Of a stretch of DNA of 21,012 bases, positions 6,684-14,641 are shown piece by piece (positions within the stretch are counted from its first letter, which is position 1; each line of letters starts with the position of its first letter). A program made the position numbers and the translations under genes. The stretch comes from Planctomycetota bacterium (GTDB lineage Bacteria > Planctomycetota > UBA1135 > UBA2386), in assembly GCA_023433825.1 (NCBI GenBank), contig JAEYTU010000619.1, forward strand, positions 1-21,012, given 5' to 3'. Below the pieces are notes generated by a model that was not told the origin of the DNA, ran no database searches, and saw only the letters and a list, made by a program, of their open reading frames with translations.

Positions 6684-7279
6684 TCACACCCACCCGTGTC
6701 CGGGTTGTAGTACTTGATCCGCATCGTGCTGACCTTGCGGGTCACGAGGTCGAACACGTTGACCTCGTCGATGTCGCGCCCGTAGACGTGCACCGAGACC
6801 GACGTGCCGGGGCCGGGGTTGCCGATGCGATGAATCTCGCGATACGGCGGCAGCAGGTAGCTCGTCGAGCCGGGGCCGACGACCTTGCCGCCAACCTCGG
6901 CCAACTCGGCGTAGTCGCGTCGTGCGCCGTCGTCGAGGCGGTCGTAGTTCACCTCTTCGATCTGCCCTTCGACGATCCCCATCGTGCCCCAACACGCGTG
7001 GTCGTGGATCGGCGTCGCCTGTCCAGGCAGCCAGACCAAGCTCAGCACGACGAAGCGATTCTGGCGGTCGCGGTGCAGCAGGTGGCGCGCGTAGCAGTCC
7101 TCGCGACCGATGCGATATCGGTCGGCGAGCCAGGAACCGTCTTGAACGAGGCGCGTCGTCAGCGCGCCGACCTCCTTGACCTTCACCGGCATCGATGGGC
7201 TGCGTGCGAGGATCGCCTCGACGTCGCGAACGAAAGCAGTCAGGTCGTAGACGTCGACGGGGCGCGTGGTCTCTGGCAT
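6671..7279 (-). CDS. Cysteine dioxygenase, Arg-type cupin
   Basis: 202 residues from ATG at 7279-7277; upstream codons in the open frame do not belong to the family and run into the promoter gap. The family oxidises cysteine to cysteine sulfinate with O2 at a mononuclear iron in the cytosol. The iron ligands are visible: His92 and His94 in PIHDH, and His150 in REIHRIGN. His164 and Tyr166 in SVHVYG match the conserved second-shell His155/Tyr157 of the rat enzyme. Arg65 in YARHLL sits where Arg-type enzymes bind the substrate carboxylate; 3-mercaptopropionate dioxygenases have Gln there, so cysteine is the likelier substrate. The Cys that forms the Cys-Tyr crosslink in mammals is not at the expected place, as is usual in bacteria. 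No sulfur-metabolism gene is adjacent. A divergent TPR lipoprotein gene begins 107 bases away. The stop codon sits inside a large palindrome. Confidence 0.9.
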   Translation of the reverse strand: MPETTRPVDVYDLTAFVRDVEAILARSPSMPVKVKEVGALTTRLVQDGSWLADRYRIGREDCYARHLLHRDRQNRFVVLSLVWLPGQATPIHDHACWGTMGIVEGQIEEVNYDRLDDGARRDYAELAEVGGKVVGPGSTSYLLPPYREIHRIGNPGPGTSVSVHVYGRDIDEVNVFDLVTRKVSTMRIKYYNPDTGGCEFAI

Positions 7280-7296
7280 CGCTCGGGAAGATTCTT

Positions 7297-7343
7297 GGCG
7301 GCGAAAGGTCGAAGACGCATCATTCTGACCCTTCTTCGCCGCC
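7297..7343. promoter_or_regulatory. Divergent promoter gap with inverted repeat and possible promoter
   Basis: The gap between the dioxygenase gene (minus) and the TPR lipoprotein gene (plus) contains GGCGGCGAA at 7297-7305 and its inverted copy TTCGCCGCC at 7335-7343, 29 bases apart. Between and beside the arms, TTGGCG (7295-7300) and CATCAT (7318-7323) are spaced 17 bases and match the sigma-70 pattern at 4 of 6 bases each, pointing to the plus strand. This could be an operator plus promoter, but short GC-rich inverted repeats also arise by chance here. Confidence 0.3.
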
Positions 7344-7386
7344 TCCCGCAACCTGCGCGTCGCGCGCTGGCACCGAAACGAGCTCG

Positions 7387-8640
7387 ATGAAATCAGCCTG
7401 CACGACCGCAACCATCTGCGCTGTCGCGACTTTGCTGTGTGCGTGCGGCAGTGGCCGCGCCCGGCTGCGATCGAGCGAGCAGTACTACGAACGCGCGAAC
7501 TACTACCAGGCGTACAAGGAAGCGGAGCTCGCTCGCGACCTCGACCCCGACGACCGCGAAATCGATCGGCAGTACTGGAAGACGCGGACGGCCTCGATGC
7601 TGGAGCGCGGTCAGGAGCTGGTCTTCTTCGATCGTGACCGCGAGGCGCTGCAGGAGTTCGAGCGCGTCCTCGTCACCGAGCCCGAGAACCGGATCGCGCT
7701 TCGTTGGATCGAGAAGACGAAGGGCAAGCTCGCCGATGCCGCCGCCCAGCGCGGGGTCGAAGCCCTGATGGCAGAGGATCTGGAGGGCGCGTTGCTGGCG
7801 TTCAACGAGGCGCTGTCGACGGTCCAGAACCAACCCGAGGCGCTGGCAGGGCTGAAGTCGGTCGAGGAGATCTGGACGAAGCGGCGTGGCAAGGCGAAGG
7901 ACGCCTATCTGGAGGGCGTTCGCGCGCTCGCCGAGCGGCTGTTCGCGCAGACCGAGTACCGGATGCTGATCGCGCTTCGCAACGACCCCGGGCTCGAGGA
8001 AGCCAAGGCGCCGCAACGGATGGCGCAAGAACGCCTCGCCGAACGTCGGTACGAAGAGGCCCAGGCGATCGAGAAGGCGCGTCGGTTCGGCGCGGCGTTG
8101 AAGGAGTACACCGACATCGCGACCTCGGCCCCGGACCTGCCCGGTCTGACGCAGCGCATCGAAGCGATGAAGGTCGAGGTCGACGTCGAAGCGAAGATGC
8201 GAGAGGCCGAGTTGATGATCCTGCGCGGCCAACACGACGCCGCGACCGAAATCCTGAAGGCCTGCTACGAGAAGACCGTCGCCAGCAAGGGTGAGGTGTC
8301 CGAAGTCATGCTGCTCGCGCGCGAGCGGGGATTCGAGGCGCGGTATCTCGGGGCGAAGGACCTCGAACTGCGCAACGACTACGCCGGCGCGCTGACCGCC
8401 TACCAGGCGATCGCGACCGATTGGCCCGGCTATCGCGACGTCGCCGCGCGGATCAGCGGACTCTCGGCGTCGATCGAGCTCGCGACGAAGGCCTACGACT
8501 CCGCCGTCGAGGCCGAGGGCAAGGGCGACTTGAAGCGCGCGATCGACCAGTTCACCGAAGCGCTGCTGTACCACCCCGGCTTCCGCGACGCCGAGCGTCG
8601 GATCCGCGAGCTCCGCGCGACGCTCCAGTCGAAGGGCTGA
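7387..8640 (+). CDS. TPR-repeat lipoprotein
   Basis: 417 residues from ATG at 7387 to TGA at 8638-8640. The open frame extends upstream to 7195, but this ATG gives a clean lipoprotein signal: MKSACTT, a hydrophobic core, and LLCAC with the probable lipidated Cys at 20. The mature protein is almost entirely helical and charged. Several TPR-like units are visible by their spacing of small and aromatic residues, for example YYQAYKEAELARDLDPDD near 35-52, DREALQEFERVLVTEPEN near 82-99, EDLEGALLAFNEALSTVQNQ near 130, and GDLKRAIDQFTEALLYHPG near 380. Such proteins usually act as periplasmic scaffolds or assembly factors. No catalytic motif is present. The HtrA-like gene follows after 97 bases on the same strand. 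Specific partners cannot be read from the sequence. Confidence 0.88.
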   Translation: MKSACTTATICAVATLLCACGSGRARLRSSEQYYERANYYQAYKEAELARDLDPDDREIDRQYWKTRTASMLERGQELVFFDRDREALQEFERVLVTEPENRIALRWIEKTKGKLADAAAQRGVEALMAEDLEGALLAFNEALSTVQNQPEALAGLKSVEEIWTKRRGKAKDAYLEGVRALAERLFAQTEYRMLIALRNDPGLEEAKAPQRMAQERLAERRYEEAQAIEKARRFGAALKEYTDIATSAPDLPGLTQRIEAMKVEVDVEAKMREAELMILRGQHDAATEILKACYEKTVASKGEVSEVMLLARERGFEARYLGAKDLELRNDYAGALTAYQAIATDWPGYRDVAARISGLSASIELATKAYDSAVEAEGKGDLKRAIDQFTEALLYHPGFRDAERRIRELRATLQSKG

Positions 8641-8660
8641 CCGTCGCCGCACGCGCCTGC

Positions 8661-8679
8661 CGTCCGCGGCGGCCGGACG
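8661..8679 (+). terminator. Hairpin downstream of the TPR lipoprotein gene
   Basis: CGTCCG at 8661-8666 and CGGACG at 8674-8679 form a 6-bp stem with a 7-nt loop, 20 bases after the stop codon. A further GCGGACG at 8688-8694 could pair with the same left arm (8661-8667) as an alternative fold. There is no T-run, so the call rests on position and stem only. Confidence 0.35.
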
Positions 8680-8737
8680 CGCGCTCGGCGGACGCGTCCC
8701 TCCCGCGCACCCTTGCGTCCTGTCGTACGTGGTCGGC

Positions 8738-9682
8738 ATGTCCACGTTGCGTGCGTTCTCCGACGAAGTGTCGGCTCTGGTCGATTCCGTCGCGCCGGCC
8801 GTCCTGCACGTGCAGATCCTGCACGGGAGTGGGGGCAGCGTCGGGAGCGGATCGGCCTTCCTGCTGAGCGAGGACGGCATCGCCGTCACGAACAGTCACG
8901 TCGTCCGGGGTGCGCACGCCGTCGAGGCGACGCTGCAGGATGGGCGAACGCTGCTCGTCGACGTGCTCGGCGACGATCCGGCGAGCGATCTCGCCGTGCT
9001 GCGCGTCCCGAGCGACGCGAAGCTGCCGCACCTCGCGTTCGGCGACTCGAATCGGCTGCGCGTCGGCGAACACGTGCTCGCGATCGGATCGCCGTTCGGA
9101 CTGACCTTCACCGTGACGACCGGGATCGTCAGTGCGCTCGGACGAACGCTGCCGACCGGCGCGTCGGGTCGCGCGATCGACGACGTGCTGCAGACGTCGG
9201 CGCCGCTGAACCCGGGCAACTCCGGTGGTCCGCTGATCGACGTCGACGGCCACGTCGTCGGGATCAACACGGCCGTCGTCCAGGCCGCGCAGGGCCTCTG
9301 CTTCGCGGTTCCGGCCAACACGGCGTCGTTCGTCGTCGCCGAGATCCTGAGCCACGGGCGCGTGCGGCGCGCATTCCTCGGCGTCGCGATCGAGGTCGTG
9401 CAACTGCCGCCGCGCATCGCCGCCGACGCCGGTCTCGCGTCTCCGCGTGGCGTCGCGATCCGCACCGTGCAGTCGAACGGACCCGCCGCGCGCGCCGGTC
9501 TGCTGCCGGGCGACGTCGTGATCCAGATCGGCGAACGTCGCGTGACGTCGCTCGCCGACCTCTACCGCGCGCTCGATCGGTACGCGATCGACGTCACCAC
9601 CGACCTCGTCGTCTTGCGTCGCGGCCGCCGCGTGACGACGACGATCACGCCGATCGAACTTCGTCCGTCGTCGGCCGCCTGA
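8738..9682 (+). CDS. HtrA/DegP-like trypsin-fold serine protease with PDZ domain, no signal peptide
   Basis: 314 residues from ATG at 8738; a GTG three codons upstream at 8729 is an equally possible start. The trypsin-like domain fills residues about 8-200 with the full catalytic triad: His54 in TNSHVV, Asp84 in SDLAVL and Ser162 in GNSGGP. The oxyanion-loop region and the IGSPFGL strand are typical of DegP/DegS relatives. One PDZ domain follows at about 215-305 (RRAFLGVAIEV, then GPAARAGLLPGDVVIQIGERRV). Family members degrade or sense misfolded proteins, usually in the periplasm. Here the protease domain begins almost at residue 1, with no signal peptide or transmembrane anchor, and no such segment is seen in frame just upstream. 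A cytosolic place is therefore inferred, unless export uses another route. It converges with the nucleotidase gene. Confidence 0.92.
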   Translation: MSTLRAFSDEVSALVDSVAPAVLHVQILHGSGGSVGSGSAFLLSEDGIAVTNSHVVRGAHAVEATLQDGRTLLVDVLGDDPASDLAVLRVPSDAKLPHLAFGDSNRLRVGEHVLAIGSPFGLTFTVTTGIVSALGRTLPTGASGRAIDDVLQTSAPLNPGNSGGPLIDVDGHVVGINTAVVQAAQGLCFAVPANTASFVVAEILSHGRVRRAFLGVAIEVVQLPPRIAADAGLASPRGVAIRTVQSNGPAARAGLLPGDVVIQIGERRVTSLADLYRALDRYAIDVTTDLVVLRRGRRVTTTITPIELRPSSAA

Positions 9683-9717
9683 CGCCGCTGCCACGCCGTC
9701 GCGGCGTCGTTCAGGCG
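9676..9717. terminator. Two-way hairpin between convergent genes
   Basis: The arms CGCCTGA (9676-9682) plus CGCCGC (9683-9688) pair with GCGGCG (9701-9706) and TCAGGCG (9711-9717), with a 4-nt bulge (9707-9710) on the right arm. Both TGA stops, of the HtrA-like gene and of the nucleotidase gene, lie in the stem. The position between convergent genes supports a bidirectional terminator, but no T-runs are present. Confidence 0.5.
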
Positions 9718-11144
9718 TCGTGCGGCAGGCTGCCGCGCGACGCGCGCAGGTAGCCGAACGGCGTCGTGTGGATCAGGTTCGACACACGCGACGTGTAGAC
9801 GTCGGCGTAACGCTCGATCTGCCGTGCGAGACGACTCTTGTCGTTGCCGGCCCGCATCGACGGGCCCCAGTGCGGATGACCGAGCGTGCCGGCGCGACGC
9901 GCGAGCGGTGCGATCTTCGCGTCGAACGCCTCGACCTCGCCGCGGAGGACGCGCAGCCGTTCGTGGATCGCGTGTGTGCTGCCGGGAACGTCGGCGGGCG
10001 GCGGTCCGCCGTGCTCGGCGCGCTGCAGCGCGAGCCGCAGCATCGCCTGTTCGTGCTCGAGCCGCTCCTTCGCGAGCATCCACGACTGCAGCTCCCGCTG
10101 CTCGGCCGCGAACGCCAACTCGTGCAGGACTTCGTCCTCCAACTCGCGCAAGACCAGCGCCGTGCGCCAGCGACGGATCCGGCTCGACACGTGGACGTCG
10201 GCGTAGACGTGATCGCCGACGTAGAGAATGTTCTCGCCGTGCACGCCGAAGTGGGACTGCACGCGCTCGGCGCTGCCGCCGCGATAGACGACGCCCGCCG
10301 CGAGCGGACCCTCGTGCGTCGTCACCGTTCCGATGTCGTCGACGACGACGTCGAACGCGGCGTCGCCTTCGAAGAACGCCGGCTTGCGTGCCTGCGTGAC
10401 GATCAGGTCGAACAACGCGCGCCAGTCGCCGCCGGGCAGGAAGCGGTCGAACGCGTAGCTCATCATCGCCCGCGTGTAGTGCCACTCGGAGTTCGTCGCG
10501 AGGAACAGCTTCTTCCCGGCTTGCTTGAGATCGAGCAGCGTCTGCGGCAGCAACGGGTCGAGATCCACGAACGATGCCGGCGACGCGATGATCTCGGCCT
10601 TCAGTCGCCCTTCGAGATGTGCGGCGTCCATCGTCCCGGCGATCAGCGTGTAGACGCGGCGGTAGTCGAGTCCGGCGTCCAACTCGCCGCGATCGAGCAG
10701 TTCGACCATCTGGCCGTAGATGCACGCCTCCGACAGCGAGAACAGCGTGTTCAGGAACACCCAGCGCGGCTCGCTGAGTTCGACCCAGACCTGGCTGTAG
10801 CTCTTCCGCTGCACGTCGTGCGGCAGCAATTGCGTCCCGTGCGCGGCCTGCGTGACGTAGCCGAAGCGGTTCGCCTTGACGACGTTGCCGAGTTCGAGGT
10901 CGAGGATCAGGCCGCGCGCGAACATCGCGCCGTCGAACTGCAACCCGTCGACCGGATGTCCCTGTTCGCGCAGCCGATCGCGCACGTGCGCGTAGGCGCG
11001 AGCCTCCCATGCCATGACGTCGTAGTGGACCAGCGTGTAGTCCATGTCGAAGCCGACGGCCTGGATCGCACGGAGGTTCAGCGTTCGGTTGCAGAACACG
11101 CGCCGCTCGGGCGGCGGCTCGGAACCCGACTGCGGCGACTCCAT
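9711..11144 (-). CDS. HAD-IG family 5'-nucleotidase (cN-II-like)
   Basis: 477 residues from ATG at 11144-11142. The frame is open far upstream, to 12725, but that part is antisense to the next gene and lacks family features. HAD motifs are in order: GFDMDYTLVHYD with nucleophile Asp33 and acid/base Asp35; FLATNS at 214-219; Lys254 in ARKPAFF; and YVGDHVYAD with Asp311 and Asp316. These match the pattern of human NT5C2. The C-terminal stretch RLARQIERYADVYTSRVSNL (438-457) is also typical of the family. Residues about 335-375 form a charged coiled coil. Length fits bacterial members. Eukaryotic relatives remove phosphate from purine nucleoside monophosphates such as IMP and GMP; the bacterial substrate is not known from sequence. 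It is predicted cytosolic. It is transcribed away from the secreted-protein gene that starts at 11250. Confidence 0.9.
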   Translation of the reverse strand: MESPQSGSEPPPERRVFCNRTLNLRAIQAVGFDMDYTLVHYDVMAWEARAYAHVRDRLREQGHPVDGLQFDGAMFARGLILDLELGNVVKANRFGYVTQAAHGTQLLPHDVQRKSYSQVWVELSEPRWVFLNTLFSLSEACIYGQMVELLDRGELDAGLDYRRVYTLIAGTMDAAHLEGRLKAEIIASPASFVDLDPLLPQTLLDLKQAGKKLFLATNSEWHYTRAMMSYAFDRFLPGGDWRALFDLIVTQARKPAFFEGDAAFDVVVDDIGTVTTHEGPLAAGVVYRGGSAERVQSHFGVHGENILYVGDHVYADVHVSSRIRRWRTALVLRELEDEVLHELAFAAEQRELQSWMLAKERLEHEQAMLRLALQRAEHGGPPPADVPGSTHAIHERLRVLRGEVEAFDAKIAPLARRAGTLGHPHWGPSMRAGNDKSRLARQIERYADVYTSRVSNLIHTTPFGYLRASRGSLPHDA

Positions 11145-11161
11145 GCGCGGAGGTGACGCGT

Positions 11162-11169
11162 TTCGCGAA
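11162..11169. promoter_or_regulatory. Short palindrome in the divergent promoter gap
   Basis: The 105-base gap between the nucleotidase gene and the secreted-protein gene contains the perfect palindrome TTCGCGAA, beside the locally most AT-rich bases of the gap. It could be a half-conserved operator. No clear -35/-10 pair is seen for either gene. Confidence 0.2.
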
Positions 11170-11249
11170 CGAGCGCAACAGTTTTCGTCGACCGGCCGAG
11201 TGCGGTTCTCCCGCGGGCGGAGCGCCGCCGCTACGTTCCGCCGCCTCCG

Positions 11250-12743
11250 ATGCACCGAACCCTTCGCCTCGTCGTCGTCTTCTGCGCGATCGCTTCGGCG
11301 CTCGCGCTCGCACCCGTGACTGCGCAGGAGCGGGGTGGCGATCCGTTCACCGGAGAACTCCGCGGCGATGGCCTGACGCTCGTGCTGACGATCGACACGG
11401 CGAACGAGCGCTACGCCGGAACGCTGACGTTCGGCGGCAAGCGCTACCCGGCCCACGCGGTGCCCCGCGGGGGCGGACTCGACGGTGCGTTCCGCGTCGG
11501 CGACGACGAGCATCCGTTCACACTGCGGCGCGACGGCGACGCGTTCGTGCTGACGAGCGACGGCCGACGCTACGCACTGCGTCCCGCAGCCGCCGCGGCA
11601 GCGAACGACGACGCCGTCCCCGACACCGGCTTCCCCGCGTGGCTGCGGGCCGGCACCCGGATCACCTACTGGGGCGGGTCGCGCTCGATGCCGGGCGATC
11701 CTCAGAACTACGTCCCCGATCCCAACGGCAACGTCTCGATCGGTGGGAAGCCGCATCGTCTCGAGGACGCGCCCGGCGCCGCCGGATCCGGCTACTCGCA
11801 CTTCGACGTGGTCGGCGTCGCGGACGGTGTCGTCGGGATCCTGCAGTCGAACTACGTGCCGGTCGACGCGCAACTCGCGAACTACACGCGAACGAACTCG
11901 ATCGGACTGCGCGGCGACGCACGCCAGATCAGCGACGTCTGGATCCATCCGGCGCAGCTCGCAGCGATGCCGGAGACGACGGAAGGCAAGTCGTTCACGA
12001 GGCGCGTTCGCTACCCGCTCGACGGCAAGACCTACGACGCCGTGACGACGCAGATCGCGAGCGCGACCGGCTTCCTGCGATCGACCTACGACCTCGCGAC
12101 CGGACTGCTGCTCGTCCACACGTCGAGCACGACCGGCGCCAGCACCGGACTCGCGCCCGCCGGAACGAACTACGCGAAGCCCGCCGCCGGCGTGACGACG
12201 ATCGTCAGCAGCCGATTCGTCAGCGTTCGCGAGATGGACCTGCCGTGGCGCAGACAACCGATGCCGGCGTTCCTGACCGCCGGCCGCACGCTCGACTACA
12301 CGGGAACGTGCACGAACTCGCTCGGTCAGGGCATCGTCGCGCCGTGGCGCTACGACGTCCGGATCGCCGTTGCGCAGATCGAAGGCGGCCACGCGCGCGC
12401 GCAGGTCTCGACGCGGCTCGACTACGGCGGCGCGATGCAGCCGCAGGTCGCCGAGTGGGCGCAGGTCTACGGCGCCGGTTCGCCGCACCCGCTGTGGATC
12501 GAACCGCAGATCCTCGGGCGCATGCGTCAGGGGCAAGTGTTCGACCAGGATCCGGTCACGCGGCGTCGGATCCGCTGCGTCGGTGGTGACGAACGTGTCG
12601 TCGCGATCGTCGACGAGGGCCCGCTCGACAGTCTGCAGACCGCCTACGACCGGCGCACCGGCGTCGCCGTCGGCATCGACCTGCGGCTGCAGCAAGGCCC
12701 GGCAACGATGATCTACCGCGTACATCTCGTCGAACGACGGTGA
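11250..12743 (+). CDS. Secreted hypothetical protein, translationally coupled to the histidine kinase
   Basis: 497 residues from ATG at 11250 to TGA at 12741-12743. Residues 1-25 are a clear signal peptide (MHRTLRLVVVFCAIASAL, cleavage near VTAQ). Residues about 30-112 form a small beta domain of repeated strands (LTLVLTIDTANERYAGTLTF, then AFVLTSDGRRYALRP). An Ala-rich linker leads to a larger region at about 125-497, rich in aromatic and Gly residues, with two related-looking segments that start FPAWLRAGTRITYWG (near 128) and MPAFLTAGRTLDYTG (near 338). This suggests an internal duplication. No enzyme motif is visible. The stop overlaps the GTG start of the downstream sensor kinase (GTGA, 4 nt). 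A role as an envelope partner of that sensor is an inference from this coupling. I do not recognise the family. Confidence 0.85.
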   Translation: MHRTLRLVVVFCAIASALALAPVTAQERGGDPFTGELRGDGLTLVLTIDTANERYAGTLTFGGKRYPAHAVPRGGGLDGAFRVGDDEHPFTLRRDGDAFVLTSDGRRYALRPAAAAAANDDAVPDTGFPAWLRAGTRITYWGGSRSMPGDPQNYVPDPNGNVSIGGKPHRLEDAPGAAGSGYSHFDVVGVADGVVGILQSNYVPVDAQLANYTRTNSIGLRGDARQISDVWIHPAQLAAMPETTEGKSFTRRVRYPLDGKTYDAVTTQIASATGFLRSTYDLATGLLLVHTSSTTGASTGLAPAGTNYAKPAAGVTTIVSSRFVSVREMDLPWRRQPMPAFLTAGRTLDYTGTCTNSLGQGIVAPWRYDVRIAVAQIEGGHARAQVSTRLDYGGAMQPQVAEWAQVYGAGSPHPLWIEPQILGRMRQGQVFDQDPVTRRRIRCVGGDERVVAIVDEGPLDSLQTAYDRRTGVAVGIDLRLQQGPATMIYRVHLVERR

Positions 12744-14641
12744 ACGCCGCGCCGCCGTCGTCGGACGCGCCGCCGCGCCGCCGTCGTTCGCTGACGACGC
12801 GCTACCTGCTGACGCTGTTGATGTCGGTCACGCTGCCGCTCGTCGCGTTCGGCTGGTGGGTTCGCGACTCGATGCGCGAACGGCTCGAACAGCGGATCGT
12901 CGACGTCTACCTGCCGGAACTCGCGCAGAACGCCGCCGACCGCGTCATCGCGCGGTTGGAGCAGGCGTCGAAGACCGCCGCCGCACTGGCCACGGCGGCG
13001 CGGCTCGCATTCGAGTCGCCGATCGAACGGCAGCAGTTCGCGGATCAGTTGTCGCTGCTTCCCGACGTGCACGAGGACTTCCAGGTCGTGCTGCTGGTCG
13101 CGCCGGACGGACGCGTCGTGCACACGTTCACGAGTCAGCGTCTCGACCAAGCGACCGCCGCAGCGCGGCGCCCGCTGCTTCCCGATCGCGTCGACGCGAC
13201 GACCCCGGGCGGTGAATGGTTCGAGCGCGCGATCGTGCACGGCAGCCACTGGCAGGATCGCCACCTGTCCCCGTTCCTGCATCGCGCCGAGGCCGCGCGG
13301 TCGCGCGATCCGACCGACTACAGCCTCGGTCTCGCCTACGCCGTGCCGACGGCCGACGGACGCAGCGGCGTGCTGTACGCGCTGCTGGGTTGGAGCCAAG
13401 TCCAGCAGGAGCTCGAGCGCACGGTCGGCTTCCTGAAGGACGCCGCCGGCTTCGCGTCGGCGCAGGTGTTCCTCGCCGATGCCGAAGGCACGCTGCTCGC
13501 GCACACCGATCGCTCGTCGTACGGCCGCAAGCTGGCACCCGCCGCGCTGCTGCAACGCGTCCTCGAGGCGCCGCGCGGCGAGACGCCGTTCGTCGACGCC
13601 GACGGCGCCGACCGCGTCGCCGGGTTCGCATCGGTCGACGACCCGCGCGGCTTTCGTTGGAAGATCGGCATCCACGCGACGGCCGACGAACTGTTCGCCG
13701 CGAGCGCCGAGTTCGCAGGCGTGCTCGCCGTCGCGCTGATCGCGCTCGTCGTCGTGCTGATCGCATGGTCGCGGTTCGCGGCGGCGACGATCGCGCGTCC
13801 GGTGCGGCGACTCGCCGTCGCGACCGAAGCCGTCGCGCGCGGCGACCTGACCGTCCGCGTGCCGGTCGACGGCGCCGACGAACTGGCGAACCTCGGGCGG
13901 GCGTTCAATCGGATGGCCGGCGATCTGGCGGTCAGTCGCGATCAACTGCGCGACGCCGAACGTCAAGCCGCGTGGGCGGAGATGGCGCGTCAGGTCGCGC
14001 ACGAGATCAAGAACCCGCTGACGCCGATGCGAATGAGCGCACAGCTCGTGCTGCGTGCGCGACGCGACGGCGACGCACGGCTCCCCGAACTCGTCGACCG
14101 TCTCGCGAAGACCGTCATCGATCAGACCGAGGCGCTGAACCGGATCGCGTCCGACTTCCGCCAGTTCGCCGGTCCGCCCGAACGACGCACCGAGATCGTG
14201 CGCGCCGACGACCTGCTCGACGCAGCCGCGGCGTCGTTCGCCGGCGTCGCTGCGGTCGGTGGGGTCACGATCACGTTCGCGCCCACCGCCGGCGACGCGC
14301 AGGTCGAGGTCGACCGTCAGGAGCTCGGTCGCGTGTTCCTGAACCTGATCCAGAACGCGCAGCAGGCCTGCGGCGTCCGCGGGACGATCCGCGTCACGTC
14401 CCGCGTCGACGGGGATCGGTGCAAGCTCACGGTCGAGGACGACGGTCCCGGGATCCCGGCCGACGTCCGTGCGCGGCTGTTCGAGCCGTACTTCACGACG
14501 CGTTCGTCGGGGACAGGCCTGGGCCTCGCGATCTGCCGACGGATCGTCCAGGCACATGGCGGCGCGATCGTCCTCGCCGCGTCGGCGCCGGGGAGGACCG
14601 TGTTCGAGGTCGAACTGCCGCTCGCCGGCATCGGTGGTTGA
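12740..14641 (+). CDS. NtrY-like sensor histidine kinase with Cache-like outer domain and HAMP
   Basis: 633 residues from GTG at 12740, overlapping the previous stop by 4 nt. An Arg-rich start is followed by membrane segment 1 (about 21-41), an outer region of about 280 residues, and membrane segment 2 (about 325-346). The outer part resembles a double Cache sensor: FQVVLLVAPDGRVVHTF near 114 and AQVFLADAEGTLLAHTD near 241 are Cache-type strand pairs. A HAMP region (about 347-400) leads to the dimerisation helix with His421 in HEIKNPLTP, the form seen in NtrY and related kinases. The ATPase domain has the N box RVFLNLIQNAQQA (531-543), EDDGPGIP (566-573), FEPYFTTRSSGTGLGLAI (581-598). All key residues are kept, so it should autophosphorylate. 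No response regulator gene lies in the window. Confidence 0.93.
   Translation: MNAAPPSSDAPPRRRRSLTTRYLLTLLMSVTLPLVAFGWWVRDSMRERLEQRIVDVYLPELAQNAADRVIARLEQASKTAAALATAARLAFESPIERQQFADQLSLLPDVHEDFQVVLLVAPDGRVVHTFTSQRLDQATAAARRPLLPDRVDATTPGGEWFERAIVHGSHWQDRHLSPFLHRAEAARSRDPTDYSLGLAYAVPTADGRSGVLYALLGWSQVQQELERTVGFLKDAAGFASAQVFLADAEGTLLAHTDRSSYGRKLAPAALLQRVLEAPRGETPFVDADGADRVAGFASVDDPRGFRWKIGIHATADELFAASAEFAGVLAVALIALVVVLIAWSRFAAATIARPVRRLAVATEAVARGDLTVRVPVDGADELANLGRAFNRMAGDLAVSRDQLRDAERQAAWAEMARQVAHEIKNPLTPMRMSAQLVLRARRDGDARLPELVDRLAKTVIDQTEALNRIASDFRQFAGPPERRTEIVRADDLLDAAAASFAGVAAVGGVTITFAPTAGDAQVEVDRQELGRVFLNLIQNAQQACGVRGTIRVTSRVDGDRCKLTVEDDGPGIPADVRARLFEPYFTTRSSGTGLGLAICRRIVQAHGGAIVLAASAPGRTVFEVELPLAGIGG

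Noticed and set aside
11145..12725. Upstream extension of the nucleotidase frame to 1004 residues
   Set aside because: The extension is antisense to the secreted-protein gene, and the family begins just after the ATG at 11144.
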